This document shows, one piece after another, positions 15,520-23,885 of a DNA stretch of 64,000 nt. The DNA comes from Paenibacillus_S vulneris (GTDB lineage: Bacteria; Bacillota; Bacilli; Paenibacillales; NBRC-103111), in the NCBI RefSeq assembly GCF_039543185.1, contig NZ_BAABJG010000029.1:318008-382007 (forward strand), in the 5' to 3' direction. Both the position numbers and the translations under genes were made by a program. Numbering within the stretch: position 1 is the first letter of the stretch; the number at the start of each line of letters is the position of its first letter. The notes beneath the pieces were generated by a model. The model was given only the letters and a program-made list of their open reading frames with translations. It ran no database searches and was not told the DNA's origin.

Positions 15520-17046
15520 ATGGAAAAGGCTGCAAATCCAGTGGTTGGCGCAAACGAATCAGGCTTGTTTAAATGGGTGGAACGTGTAGGCAATAAGCTC
15601 CCGAGCCCATTCATCTTGTTTATCTATTTGATCCTCATCTTGATGGCGGCTACTGCACTATTATCGTATTTTCACGTCGCTGCGTTCGATCCGATCAAGA
15701 AGGAACCTGTCTATGTGAAAAATCTTCTGAGCAAGGAAGGCATTCAATGGATCGTCATGAACGTGACGAAAAATTTTGCGGCCTTCACACCGCTTGCCTC
15801 AATCCTATCATTGGTGATTGGCGTCGGGCTGGCGGAAAAGGTCGGCTTGCTCGAAGCGGTTATGCGTAAAATGACGACCCGGGTCAGCGCCAAGTATGCG
15901 AGCTACCTTGTCGTATTCATTGCCTTCTTCAGTCACGTGTCCTCGGATGCGGCGCTGGTGATTATGCCCCCTCTGGGAGCCCTCATCTTCCTGGCTGTGG
16001 GACGCCACCCGGTTGCAGGACTTCTTGCGGCCATTGCCGGCGTAGGCTCCGGGTTTACGGCCAATATTCTTATCGTGACGACGGATGTGCTGCTGTCCGG
16101 CATCAGCTCGGATATCGCCAAATCGGTCAATCCCGCAATGACGGTTAACGTCACGGACAACTGGTTCTTCATGATGACCTCGGTTATTGTACTGACGATT
16201 GTTGCAGCGCTCATTACGGATAAGTTCATTGAACCGCGACTCGGCAAGTACGAAGGAAGCAAGGACAAGCAACTGGAGAAGCTGACTGACGAGCAGAACC
16301 GGGCGCTTCGCACGACCGGTATCGTGGCCCTGATTTTCATTGCCATCATGGCGATTCTCGTTGTTCCTCAAGGAGCCCTGCTGCGTGATCCGAAATTGGG
16401 TACGGTCATACCGTCGCCGTTCATGTCAGGCATTGTGCCCATCATTATTTTGTTTTTCCTTACGATAGCGGTTACCTACGGGATCAAGATGAAGCTGATC
16501 CAAAGCCAGAACGACATTCCGAAGCTGCTTGTCAGCCCGATGAAGGGGATGGCCGGTTTTATCGTGATGGTGTTCCCTCTATCGCAATTCGTCGCCTTCT
16601 TTAACTGGAGTAACATGGGGAAATTCATGGCTCTGGGGATTACCGACTTCCTTGAAAATATGAACATGACCGGCATTCCGGTCGTTATCGGCTTGATGTT
16701 TTTGTCCGCATTGCTTACGATGTTTATTGCCAGCGGCTCGGCGATCTGGTCGATTCTGGCGCCGGTCTTCATTCCTTTGTTTATGGCGCTCGGCTATCAC
16801 CCTGCGTTTGCTCAAATCGTGTTCAGGGTTGCGGATTCCTCGGTCATTCCGTTTGCTCCGATGTCGCCGTTCCTTGCGCTGTTCCTCGGCTTTTTGCAGG
16901 AATATAAGAAGGATGCGAAGCTCGGTACGTATTTCTCATTAATTTTGCCTTATCCTATCGCATTTTTTATCATTTGGACGCTGCTGCTCGTTATCTGGTT
17001 TTTCCTTGGACTGCCGATCGGGCCGGGCGTATATCCGAAGATGTAA
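15520..17046 (+). CDS. abgT: AbgT family transporter (p-aminobenzoyl-glutamate type)
   Basis: This 508-residue membrane protein matches AbgT throughout: an N-terminal NKLPSPFILFIYLILIL helix, FTPLASILSLVIGVGLAEKVGLLEA, the signature FFSHVSSDAALVIMPPLGALIF and GVGSGFTANILIVTTDVLLSGIS. AbgT of E. coli imports p-aminobenzoyl-glutamate, a folate breakdown product; some family members export sulfonamides, so direction and substrate are inferred from the two amidohydrolase genes nearby. A GGGGGAACTAAAT site precedes the ATG. It is the first gene of a likely operon with the amidohydrolase 45 bp downstream and has a long structured leader. Confidence 0.88.
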   Translation: MEKAANPVVGANESGLFKWVERVGNKLPSPFILFIYLILILMAATALLSYFHVAAFDPIKKEPVYVKNLLSKEGIQWIVMNVTKNFAAFTPLASILSLVIGVGLAEKVGLLEAVMRKMTTRVSAKYASYLVVFIAFFSHVSSDAALVIMPPLGALIFLAVGRHPVAGLLAAIAGVGSGFTANILIVTTDVLLSGISSDIAKSVNPAMTVNVTDNWFFMMTSVIVLTIVAALITDKFIEPRLGKYEGSKDKQLEKLTDEQNRALRTTGIVALIFIAIMAILVVPQGALLRDPKLGTVIPSPFMSGIVPIIILFFLTIAVTYGIKMKLIQSQNDIPKLLVSPMKGMAGFIVMVFPLSQFVAFFNWSNMGKFMALGITDFLENMNMTGIPVVIGLMFLSALLTMFIASGSAIWSILAPVFIPLFMALGYHPAFAQIVFRVADSSVIPFAPMSPFLALFLGFLQEYKKDAKLGTYFSLILPYPIAFFIIWTLLLVIWFFLGLPIGPGVYPKM

Positions 17047-17091
17047 CAACAACGGAAAATATAGAAAAAGATTTAAAAGGAGCTGGAGACG

Positions 17092-18348
17092 TTGGACATT
17101 ATTGCCGTACGACGTGATTTGCATGAACATCCCGAGGTCGGATTTACCGAATTCCGCACCGCCTCCAAGGTTGTGGAGATGCTGACCGCATGGGGTTATG
17201 AAGTGATCTATGGACAAGATGCGCTGGATGGTCCGTCCCGCCGGGGACTTCCGTCAGACAACCTGCTGGAAGAAGCTTATGAGAGAGCGCTGCGTGACGG
17301 AGCAAATCCGGATATCGCAGCGCGAATGAGAGGCGGCTATACGGCTGTCATCGGGATTAAGAAAGGGCGTGCACCGGGACCGACAGTAGCCTTCCGGTTT
17401 GATATGGACGCTTTGCCGATTCGGGAAAGCGATGAGGAAAGCCACTTTCCTCAAGCGAACGGCTTCCGCTCCAAGTATGAAGGCAATATGCATGCCTGTG
17501 CCCACGACGGCCATACGACCATCGGTCTGGGACTGGCAGAGAAGCTGGCCGACGGCGATTTCTCCGGTACGGTGAAGCTCATATTCCAACCGGCTGAAGA
17601 AGGGGTTCGCGGTGCTTATTCCATCGTGCAAAAAGGGCATCTGGATGACGTCAATTATTTATTTTGTCACCATCTGGGCACGGATGTGCCTACAGGGGAG
17701 ATGCACGGCGGCTCCTACGGCTTCCTGGCAAGCACCAAGCTGGCCGCGCATTTCTATGGCACAGCTTCCCATGCGGGAGCTACTCCGGAGCAGGGCCGCA
17801 ACGCGCTGCTTGGCGCAGCAACAGCAACCCTGAACATCCATGCGCTGCCTCGGTTCAGCACGGGCTCGACACGCATTAACGTCGGAGTGCTGCAGAGCGG
17901 GACGGCGGCCAATATCGTTCCCGAGTATGCCAAAATGATCATCGAAACCCGCTCCATCTCCGAGGAAACGAACAGCGAGCTGGAGCGCCGGGTTCGCAAT
18001 ATTATTGCGAGCAGTGCGGCCATGCATGAGCTGACCTATAAGATAGAGGTCATCGGCGCGGCGATTCCGATCGTCTGCGATGAAGAGCTGGTTACACTGG
18101 CGATGGAGGAAGCGCGGCAAGTGGAGGGCTTTACTTCCATTAAAACAGGGGAGCCAAGCTCGGCCGGAAGCGAGGATGCCAGCTTCATGATCCGCAGGGT
18201 GCAGGAGCTGGGCGGCAAGGGAACGTACATGATCATCGGTTCGAATTTGCCGGCTCCGCATCATCATCCGAAGTTCGATATCGAGGAGGAAGTGCTTCCC
18301 TGGGGCATTGAGCTGCTGAACCGGATCGCCAGAAGAGTTTTGAAATAA
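17092..18348 (+). CDS. abgA: M20-family amidohydrolase, AbgA-like
   Basis: A 418-residue metallo-amidohydrolase. The start RRDLHEHPEVGFTEFRTASKV, the metal ligands in FRFDMDALPI and NMHACAHDGHTT, the Glu pair in FQPAEEGVRGA and the HHLGTD histidine are all present, as in M20 carboxypeptidases. An insertion after the first strand (DALDGPSRRGLPSDNLLEEAYERALRDG) is characteristic of the AbgA subunit of p-aminobenzoyl-glutamate hydrolase rather than of hippurate hydrolases. With AbgB it should split p-aminobenzoyl-glutamate to p-aminobenzoate and glutamate. It starts with TTG after AAAAGGAGCTGGAGACG. A terminator at 18384-18420 separates it from the regulator. Confidence 0.82.
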   Translation: MDIIAVRRDLHEHPEVGFTEFRTASKVVEMLTAWGYEVIYGQDALDGPSRRGLPSDNLLEEAYERALRDGANPDIAARMRGGYTAVIGIKKGRAPGPTVAFRFDMDALPIRESDEESHFPQANGFRSKYEGNMHACAHDGHTTIGLGLAEKLADGDFSGTVKLIFQPAEEGVRGAYSIVQKGHLDDVNYLFCHHLGTDVPTGEMHGGSYGFLASTKLAAHFYGTASHAGATPEQGRNALLGAATATLNIHALPRFSTGSTRINVGVLQSGTAANIVPEYAKMIIETRSISEETNSELERRVRNIIASSAAMHELTYKIEVIGAAIPIVCDEELVTLAMEEARQVEGFTSIKTGEPSSAGSEDASFMIRRVQELGGKGTYMIIGSNLPAPHHHPKFDIEEEVLPWGIELLNRIARRVLK

Positions 18349-18383
18349 ATTCATGTTGTAAAGGATTCAATCAACTTCGCAGA

Positions 18384-18420
18384 AAGGGGCTCTCCTCGGA
18401 TAAGGAGGAGCCTCTTTTTT
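18384..18420 (+). terminator. Terminator of abgT-abgA
   Basis: GGGGCTCTCCT pairs imperfectly with AGGAGGAGCCTC, followed by a run of T residues. Confidence 0.75.
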
Positions 18421-18515
18421 CTTCACGCCCCATCCTTTAAATGAAAGGGACTCTGTAAAGCCAGCAACTCCAGTCGCCCCCCCTAGCTTCTCCTTTTCCC
18501 GAATACGGGGGAACT

Positions 18516-18524
18516 TGCTATAAT
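18516..18524 (+). promoter_or_regulatory. Extended -10 promoter of the regulator gene
   Basis: TGC directly before a perfect TATAAT; no good -35 is present, as is usual for extended -10 promoters. It lies about 40 bp before the start. Confidence 0.6.
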
Positions 18525-18564
18525 AGAATCATCTTCTAGCTGAACTAAAGAAGGAGCAAGAGCA

Positions 18565-19881
18565 GTGATGTATAAATTCGGCGTTGTAGGACCCGTTCCA
18601 TCCGTTGAGAAAATATTGGACGTTTCCAAGGAAAGTCCATACGAAATTGAATTTATTCCGCTTCCTTACGAAAACCCGCAGGAAGTGAAGGCTATCATAG
18701 AGCAGCATCGGCATGAGGTGCACGGCTGGTTCTTCTCCGGTCCCATACCGTATCTCCGGTCCAAGGAATTGCTCCATACCGATGCGAACGTCGTTTATTG
18801 CAAGCCTACCGGGGCGAGCCTGTTCAAGAGCTTGCTGGAGCTGTCCCTCTATCGCCGTGAGGTATCCACACGGATCTCCATTGATATGATCTATACGGAG
18901 GATCTCGATTTACAGGAATCGTTATTGGAAGCGGGCTTTCCGATGGAGCAGACCTATATTAAAATGTTCGATCAGCATACGGATCCGGATGAGCTGGTTG
19001 AGTACCATCTCAAGCTGTGGAGAGAAGGGAAAATCGACGGTGCCCTAACATGCATGACCTATGTGTATCAGGCATTGCAGGGACAAGACTTCCCGGTATA
19101 CCGTATCGGGATGACGCAGCAGGACATTCGCCTGGCTGTCAAAATGATCCATGAGCAGGCTAAAAGCTCCTTTTTTAAAGATACCCAGATCGGTGTAGAA
19201 ATCATTGAAATCGATCAGTTCGACCAGATCTCCGAGAAATCCGGCACTCGTTATCATCTGCAGCATCTGGAGCTGAAGATCAAGCATGCGCTGCTGCTGC
19301 TCTGCGAGAGAATCGACGGCTCCCTGCTTGAGAACGGCAACGGGAGATATCAAATATTCAGCTCCCGCGGGGCTATCGAGCGGGAACTGGAGATGCTGAG
19401 GGAGACGGTGAAGCATCTGTCTCTGGAGGCTAACGTTCCGGTAGCCGTAGGCATCGGCTTCGGCACTACGGCCTTTTCGGCCGAGAACCATGCGCGCAGG
19501 GCGGTGCAGCATGCCAAGGAGAAGGAAGACAGAGGCATTGTCATCGTGCAGGAGAACGGGGTTATAGTCGAAGCCGCAGGAGAAGAGGAAGAGCTCACGT
19601 ATGCTTACCGCACCAATAACAAGGAGCTGCTGGAAAAGCTGGCCCAGGCAAACATCAGCGCCAAGACATACAACAAGATCGAAGCGCTTGTGCAGCGTAT
19701 GGGCTGGGACGGGTTCACAACCGCAAGCCTGGCCTCTCATTTGTCCATGACAATACGCAACGCGCAGCGGATTATGGGAAGCCTGGTCGAATACGGGCTT
19801 GCCGAGGTCGGCGGCGAGGAGCTTCATTCGGTACGCGGGAGACCAAGCAAAATATACCGCCTAACCTCCGGATTGAAATAA
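18565..19881 (+). CDS. Three-domain one-component regulator (palm-like domain plus C-terminal winged helix)
   Basis: The 438-residue protein begins MMYKFGVVGPVPSVEKILDV, with an alternating strand/helix N-terminal domain to about residue 200 (HGWFFSGPIPY, YCKPTGASLFKSLLELSL) that resembles a ligand-sensing Rossmann-like domain. Residues about 205-340 look like a palm (nucleotidyl-cyclase/GTP-cyclohydrolase-III-like) domain: a central hydrophobic helix HALLLLCERIDGSLLENGNGRYQIFSSRG followed by VPVAVGIGFGTTAFSAENHARRAVQHAKEKEDRGIVIV. Residues about 370-435 form a winged helix (TASLASHLSMTIRNAQRIM, then RGRPSKIYRL). It has no membrane segment. Its place between abgA and abgB makes it their likely regulator. 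GTG 18565 or ATG 18568 could start it. I do not know a characterised member. Confidence 0.65.
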   Translation: MMYKFGVVGPVPSVEKILDVSKESPYEIEFIPLPYENPQEVKAIIEQHRHEVHGWFFSGPIPYLRSKELLHTDANVVYCKPTGASLFKSLLELSLYRREVSTRISIDMIYTEDLDLQESLLEAGFPMEQTYIKMFDQHTDPDELVEYHLKLWREGKIDGALTCMTYVYQALQGQDFPVYRIGMTQQDIRLAVKMIHEQAKSSFFKDTQIGVEIIEIDQFDQISEKSGTRYHLQHLELKIKHALLLLCERIDGSLLENGNGRYQIFSSRGAIERELEMLRETVKHLSLEANVPVAVGIGFGTTAFSAENHARRAVQHAKEKEDRGIVIVQENGVIVEAAGEEEELTYAYRTNNKELLEKLAQANISAKTYNKIEALVQRMGWDGFTTASLASHLSMTIRNAQRIMGSLVEYGLAEVGGEELHSVRGRPSKIYRLTSGLK

Positions 19882-19901
19882 ACGGTAAGAAGTCCTATAA
19901 T
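19873..19901 (+). promoter_or_regulatory. Promoter of abgB
   Basis: TTGAAA (overlapping the last codons of the regulator gene), a 17-bp spacer and perfect TATAAT. It has the same -35 hexamer and spacing as the abgT promoter. Confidence 0.75.
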
Positions 19902-19908
19902 ATTAATA

Positions 19909-19925
19909 AGCGCAACTTTCGTTAA
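19909..19925 (-). promoter_or_regulatory. Operator-like 17-mer at the abgB promoter
   Basis: Read on the minus strand, TTAACGAAAGTTGCGCT differs at two positions from the site at the abgT promoter. It begins 7 nt after the -10 box, where a repressor would block transcription start. Confidence 0.6.
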
Positions 19926-19953
19926 TTATTCGTTTATTAAATGTGAGGGACTG

Positions 19954-21363
19954 ATGAAGATGAAGCCAACAGAACGGCTTTCAGCCATTATCGAGCAGAA
20001 GAGAGAAACCTTCATTCATCTCAGTGACTGTATTTGGGATTACGCGGAAACCCGCTTCGAGGAATTCCGCTCTGCGGAGCTGCTCTGTCAAGCATTAGAG
20101 CAAGAAGGCTTCACCGTGGAGAGAGGGGCTGGAGGCATTCCTACCGCTTTTGTCGGAAGTTATGGAAGCGGTTATCCTGTCGTTGGGCTACTGGGCGAAT
20201 TCGATGCGCTGTCCGGCCTAAGCCAGAAGAAAGCGACGCCTGAGGCGGAGCCGATCGTCCCGGGAGGCAACGGGCACGGATGCGGGCATAACCTGCTTGG
20301 TACCGGCTCTCTGGCCGCAGCCGTTGCTCTGAAGCAGTATATGGAGGAGAACGGCATTCCGGGCACCATTCGCTATTACGGCTGCCCGGGTGAAGAGGGC
20401 GGCTCCGGCAAAGCCTTTATGGCGAGAGAAGGGTTGTTTGACGACGTCGATTTTGCCATCAGCTGGCATCCTATGGACTATAACAGCATCATGTCGGTCA
20501 GCTCCTTGGCGAACTATCAGGTCTATTATAAGTTTAAAGGCAGAAGCGCGCACGCGGCCGCTAGTCCACATCTGGGACGAAGCGCTCTCGACGCGGTCGA
20601 GCTGATGAATATCGGTGTGAACTATTTGCGCGAGCATATTATCCAAGAGGCTAGAGTTCACTACGCTATTACCAACAGTGGGGGTCATTCCCCGAATGTG
20701 GTGCAGGCGAATGCGGAGGTGCTGTATTTGATCCGCGCACCGCAAATTGGGCAGGCCAAAGAGATTTTTGACCGGGTCAGCGATATAGCCCGCGGCGCGG
20801 CCCTGATGACCGGCACGGAAGTGAGCATTGTATTCGACAAAGCCTGCTCGAACCTCGTGCCGAATACGGTCACGGAGCAGGTCATGTACGAGCAGTTCAC
20901 AGAGCTCGGAGTTCCGGCGCATGACGAGGCGGAGCTGGAGCTGGCGCGGCAGGTAAAGGCGACCTTATCGGAGGCGGAGATTAGCAGTGCGCCAAACATT
21001 CCTGCGGGAATGAGAGATCGTGCGATGGCGGACCGCTTGAATCCTTATACGGGAACGCTGCCGCTGTACGGTTCAACGGACGTAGGGGATGTGAGCTGGA
21101 TTACGCCGACGGCTCAATGCACGACCGCGTGCTTCGTTGTCGGCTCGCCGCCGCATACGTGGCAGTGGGTAACGCTGGGGGCTACCTCCATCGCTCATAA
21201 AGGCATGCTGCATGCCGGCAAGGTCATGGCGGCTACAGCCATGAAGATGATTCAAAATCCGGAGCTCATCGAGCAAGCGAAGCAGGAGCTGAAGGATCGT
21301 CTGCAAGGAAACACTTATCAATGTCCTATTCCTAAGGATGTCGTCGCATCCGCCAGGAAATAA
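19954..21363 (+). CDS. abgB: M20-family amidohydrolase, AbgB-like
   Basis: A 469-residue amidohydrolase of the AbgB type, with start IWDYAETRFEEFRSAELL, metal-binding GLLGEFDALSGL and NGHGCGHNLLGTGSL, the YYGCPGEEGGSGKAFM Glu pair, and FKGRSAHAAASPHLGRSALDAVELM of the dimerisation domain. A conserved ST-D-VGDVSW and SPPHTWQ segment near the C-terminus is also typical. It should be the second subunit of p-aminobenzoyl-glutamate hydrolase together with the product at 17092. The two subunit genes are split by the regulator, and this one has its own promoter. The start ATG (or the next Met, two codons on) follows GAGGG at short spacing. Confidence 0.83.
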   Translation: MKMKPTERLSAIIEQKRETFIHLSDCIWDYAETRFEEFRSAELLCQALEQEGFTVERGAGGIPTAFVGSYGSGYPVVGLLGEFDALSGLSQKKATPEAEPIVPGGNGHGCGHNLLGTGSLAAAVALKQYMEENGIPGTIRYYGCPGEEGGSGKAFMAREGLFDDVDFAISWHPMDYNSIMSVSSLANYQVYYKFKGRSAHAAASPHLGRSALDAVELMNIGVNYLREHIIQEARVHYAITNSGGHSPNVVQANAEVLYLIRAPQIGQAKEIFDRVSDIARGAALMTGTEVSIVFDKACSNLVPNTVTEQVMYEQFTELGVPAHDEAELELARQVKATLSEAEISSAPNIPAGMRDRAMADRLNPYTGTLPLYGSTDVGDVSWITPTAQCTTACFVVGSPPHTWQWVTLGATSIAHKGMLHAGKVMAATAMKMIQNPELIEQAKQELKDRLQGNTYQCPIPKDVVASARK

Positions 21364-21378
21364 TTCATTCACGACGTT

Positions 21379-21426
21379 AAGAGTCGCTGGAGCCTGTGTT
21401 ACAGGCAGCCGGCGGCTCTTTATTTT
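21379..21426 (+). terminator. Terminator of abgB
   Basis: AAGAGTCGCTGG pairs with CCGGCGGCTCTT around an inner AGCCTGT/ACAGGC hairpin, followed by TATTTTG. Confidence 0.75.
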
Positions 21427-21590
21427 GCAAAATAAGAGCAACCGAGCAATAAAAGTCAAACGCAATCGGCCCCGCTGCATAAATGTCCTGTTGATGGAAA
21501 ATGAAAAACGTAGTATGAATGAAGAAGAATAAGCTTGATCGATGCAGGAACAATTCTCTGCAAGACAGGAAACGATTGGAGCAGATGAAT

Positions 21591-22256
21591 GTGAAAAGAA
21601 TGATATTTCGTGCACAGCTCAGAGAGGGGCAGGAAGAGGCGGGGCTTAAGCAGCTGCTGGAGTCCCAAGCCGCGAGAAGGCTCGTTGATGAAGGCGCTTT
21701 GATGACCATTGCCGCATTTCGCTGGATGAGGAACGTGTTTTTGTATTATGAATGCATTCCGGAAGAAATTCACCCCGACACCCTGTTCCAAGGTGCGGCT
21801 CCCTTTTTGGAGGATTGGCCGGGACAAGAGAGCAAGAGACAATGGATTCCGATGGTCGACGTGTTTCATTTTAACGAGCCGGTAAGCTATGAGCACTGGA
21901 TTCGTAAAGCTCCGGTAGAGCGCAGGGCGGGCCGAATCGCACATCTGAAGCCGGAGATGATGGCGAGCTACATTTATTATCATTACCAGCTGCAGGAGGA
22001 GCGGGCTTTCCTGGGTGAAAAGTACGAAATTATCGCCATGCACGAAAACCTGCTCTTCGGCTATCAGGAGTTTCCAAAGGTCGTGGAAGAGCCGTTGGCT
22101 CCTAAGAAATTGAACACGAAAGGCACTCCCGAGAACTGGAACGATTCGCGAATGGACCTTCATTTTCAGGCCTGGGAGGATGGCCATCTGTACTTCAAGC
22201 ATATCGAGCCGATCTTTGCCTATTACTGTGGCGATGAGCATAATGAACGCATATAG
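21591..22256 (+). CDS. Unknown protein in a GH28 operon
   Basis: A 221-residue protein I cannot name. The N-terminal 100 residues (KRMIFRAQLREGQEEAGLKQLLES, then AAFRWMRNVFLYYECIPEEI) resemble the ferredoxin-like fold of L-rhamnose mutarotases: a strand beginning KRM, a helix, and a strand with aromatic residues. The C-terminal half (WIPMVDVFHFNEP, HLKPEMMASYIYYHYQLQEE) is unlike it. The GTG at 21591 is favoured because GGAG lies 9 nt before it; several codons farther upstream are open but lack a site. The GH28 gene begins 15 bp downstream, so a role in processing the products of pectin-like polymers is plausible but not shown. There is no signal peptide. Confidence 0.6.
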   Translation: MKRMIFRAQLREGQEEAGLKQLLESQAARRLVDEGALMTIAAFRWMRNVFLYYECIPEEIHPDTLFQGAAPFLEDWPGQESKRQWIPMVDVFHFNEPVSYEHWIRKAPVERRAGRIAHLKPEMMASYIYYHYQLQEERAFLGEKYEIIAMHENLLFGYQEFPKVVEEPLAPKKLNTKGTPENWNDSRMDLHFQAWEDGHLYFKHIEPIFAYYCGDEHNERI

Positions 22257-22271
22257 AGAGGATGAAGCAGC

Positions 22272-23837
22272 GTGATAGTGAATATTAAAGATTTTGGCGC
22301 CGTTGGCGACGGAGTCACTAAAGATACGGCCAGCATACAAGCGGCGATTGATCATTGCTTTGAACAGGGCGGAGGCACGGTAATCGTGCCTAAGGGAGAC
22401 TATTTGTCCGGCACGCTGATGATCAAATCGTATGTCAATCTGCATTTGGAGCCGGCCGGGCGAATTGTAAGCAGCATGGAGGAGCAGGATTTCGTCGCTC
22501 CGATGACGGCAGGGTCGGAGGAGCTTTTTTACAGCGAAGGCCAAGGGAAAAATGCGCTGATTTGCGCACGGCACGCCGAGAAGGTATCGATAACCGGTCT
22601 TGGGACCATTGATGGGCGCGGGGAGCATTTTCTGGAGCCTGAGGATGGGGTGAGCGACTATGTGCTGCTTCCATTGGGAGGGTTCCGCCCCAAGCTGATC
22701 GACTTTGAGGGCTGCACCGACGTGCTGTTCCGGGATGTAACGCTGTATCGCGCATCTTCTTGGGGACTGCATATGACCGGCTGCAACCGCGTCAATATTA
22801 ACGGGATTAAGATTCTGGGACAGCAGCGCGGGCCGAACAATGACGGGATCGATCCGGATTGCTGTAAGGACGTGCATATTTCCGACTGCCACATTGAGAC
22901 GGGCGATGATTGCATCGTGGTGAAAACGACGAAGAACGGTGCGGAGCGCTACGGCGCTTGCGAGAATATTACCGTTACCAACTGTACGCTGGTCACACAC
23001 GATTCCGCTGTGAAAATCGGGACGGAAACCCACGCCGATATCCGCAATATCGTCGTCCAGAACTGTGTCATCCGCAATTCCAACCGTGGACTCGGTTTAT
23101 GGGTTCGCGACGGCGCTACTGTCGAAAATATTTTGTTCTCAAACATCGTCATCGAGACGAGATTGTTCAGTGATGCGGAGGAGACCGAGAGAGAGCTTCG
23201 CTGGTGGGGCAAGGGCGAGCCGATTTTTATTACGGCGGAACGCCGCAATGGTGCACAGCATGCACCGGGTAAAATCCGCAATATCCGCTTTGATCACATC
23301 ACGGTGGAATCCGAAGGCGGCGTCTATCTGGAAGGCTCGGAGGAAAGCGTCATAGAGAACATCTCGATTCGCGGACTCAAACATACGATGAGAGTGAAAA
23401 GCGGCTATCCCGGCGGCCTATTCGACACGCAGCCTTCGGCACGAGGAGTATTTCCGCATCATATTCCGGCCGTGTTCTGCCGTTACGCGAAGAATGTATC
23501 GCTCGACGATGTGGAGGTCACATGGAATGGCGAGCCGAACGAGCACTGGTCCAATGCGATGTATGGTGAGCATATCGAGCAATTGGCTCTCAAGGGCTTC
23601 CGCGGCAAGGCGGCTAAGGAGGATGTCAGCGCCATTGAACTGAAGGATGTTCAAGAGCTGTCTGTCGAAGGCTGCAAGGCTGAGAGCGGTACAGCTGCTT
23701 TCCTGACATTGGAGCAGGTAAACGCGGACGAGCTGTTCGTCGTCGGCAACGACTTCTCGAAAGTGAGAGAAGCGGTTCGCTTCGCGGACGGGACAAGCCC
23801 TGAGTATTTCTCAGCGGCGAACCGGATGCCGAAATAG
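22272..23837 (+). CDS. Glycoside hydrolase family 28 (polygalacturonase-like)
   Basis: The 521-residue protein begins with the NIKDFGAVGDGVTKDTASIQAAID motif of GH28 beta-helix enzymes. The catalytic core reads NNDGIDPDCCKDVHISDCH and TGDDCIVVKT, supplying the three conserved Asp residues (in NNDG and the GDD pair), followed by HDSAVKIGTET in place of the usual GHG motif and NRGLGLWVRDG. The family hydrolyses galacturonan or rhamnogalacturonan linkages. No signal peptide is present, so it probably acts on imported oligosaccharides in the cytoplasm. It starts at GTG with AGAGG about 10 nt upstream and is in an operon with the unknown gene before it. Confidence 0.85.
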   Translation: MIVNIKDFGAVGDGVTKDTASIQAAIDHCFEQGGGTVIVPKGDYLSGTLMIKSYVNLHLEPAGRIVSSMEEQDFVAPMTAGSEELFYSEGQGKNALICARHAEKVSITGLGTIDGRGEHFLEPEDGVSDYVLLPLGGFRPKLIDFEGCTDVLFRDVTLYRASSWGLHMTGCNRVNINGIKILGQQRGPNNDGIDPDCCKDVHISDCHIETGDDCIVVKTTKNGAERYGACENITVTNCTLVTHDSAVKIGTETHADIRNIVVQNCVIRNSNRGLGLWVRDGATVENILFSNIVIETRLFSDAEETERELRWWGKGEPIFITAERRNGAQHAPGKIRNIRFDHITVESEGGVYLEGSEESVIENISIRGLKHTMRVKSGYPGGLFDTQPSARGVFPHHIPAVFCRYAKNVSLDDVEVTWNGEPNEHWSNAMYGEHIEQLALKGFRGKAAKEDVSAIELKDVQELSVEGCKAESGTAAFLTLEQVNADELFVVGNDFSKVREAVRFADGTSPEYFSAANRMPK

Positions 23838-23852
23838 CATGAAACAACTTGA

Positions 23853-23877
23853 GCACACCTCATATAAAGGTGTGCTT
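23853..23877. terminator. Hairpin between GH28 and flavoprotein genes
   Basis: AGCACACCT pairs perfectly with AGGTGTGCT around a 7-nt loop between two convergent genes. Confidence 0.7.
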
Positions 23878-23885
23878 ATTGCATT

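Noticed and set aside
21456..23033. 525-codon leftward open frame over the GH28 locus
   Set aside because: It is antisense to two genes with clear motifs and ribosome sites; its composition is that of a shadow frame.
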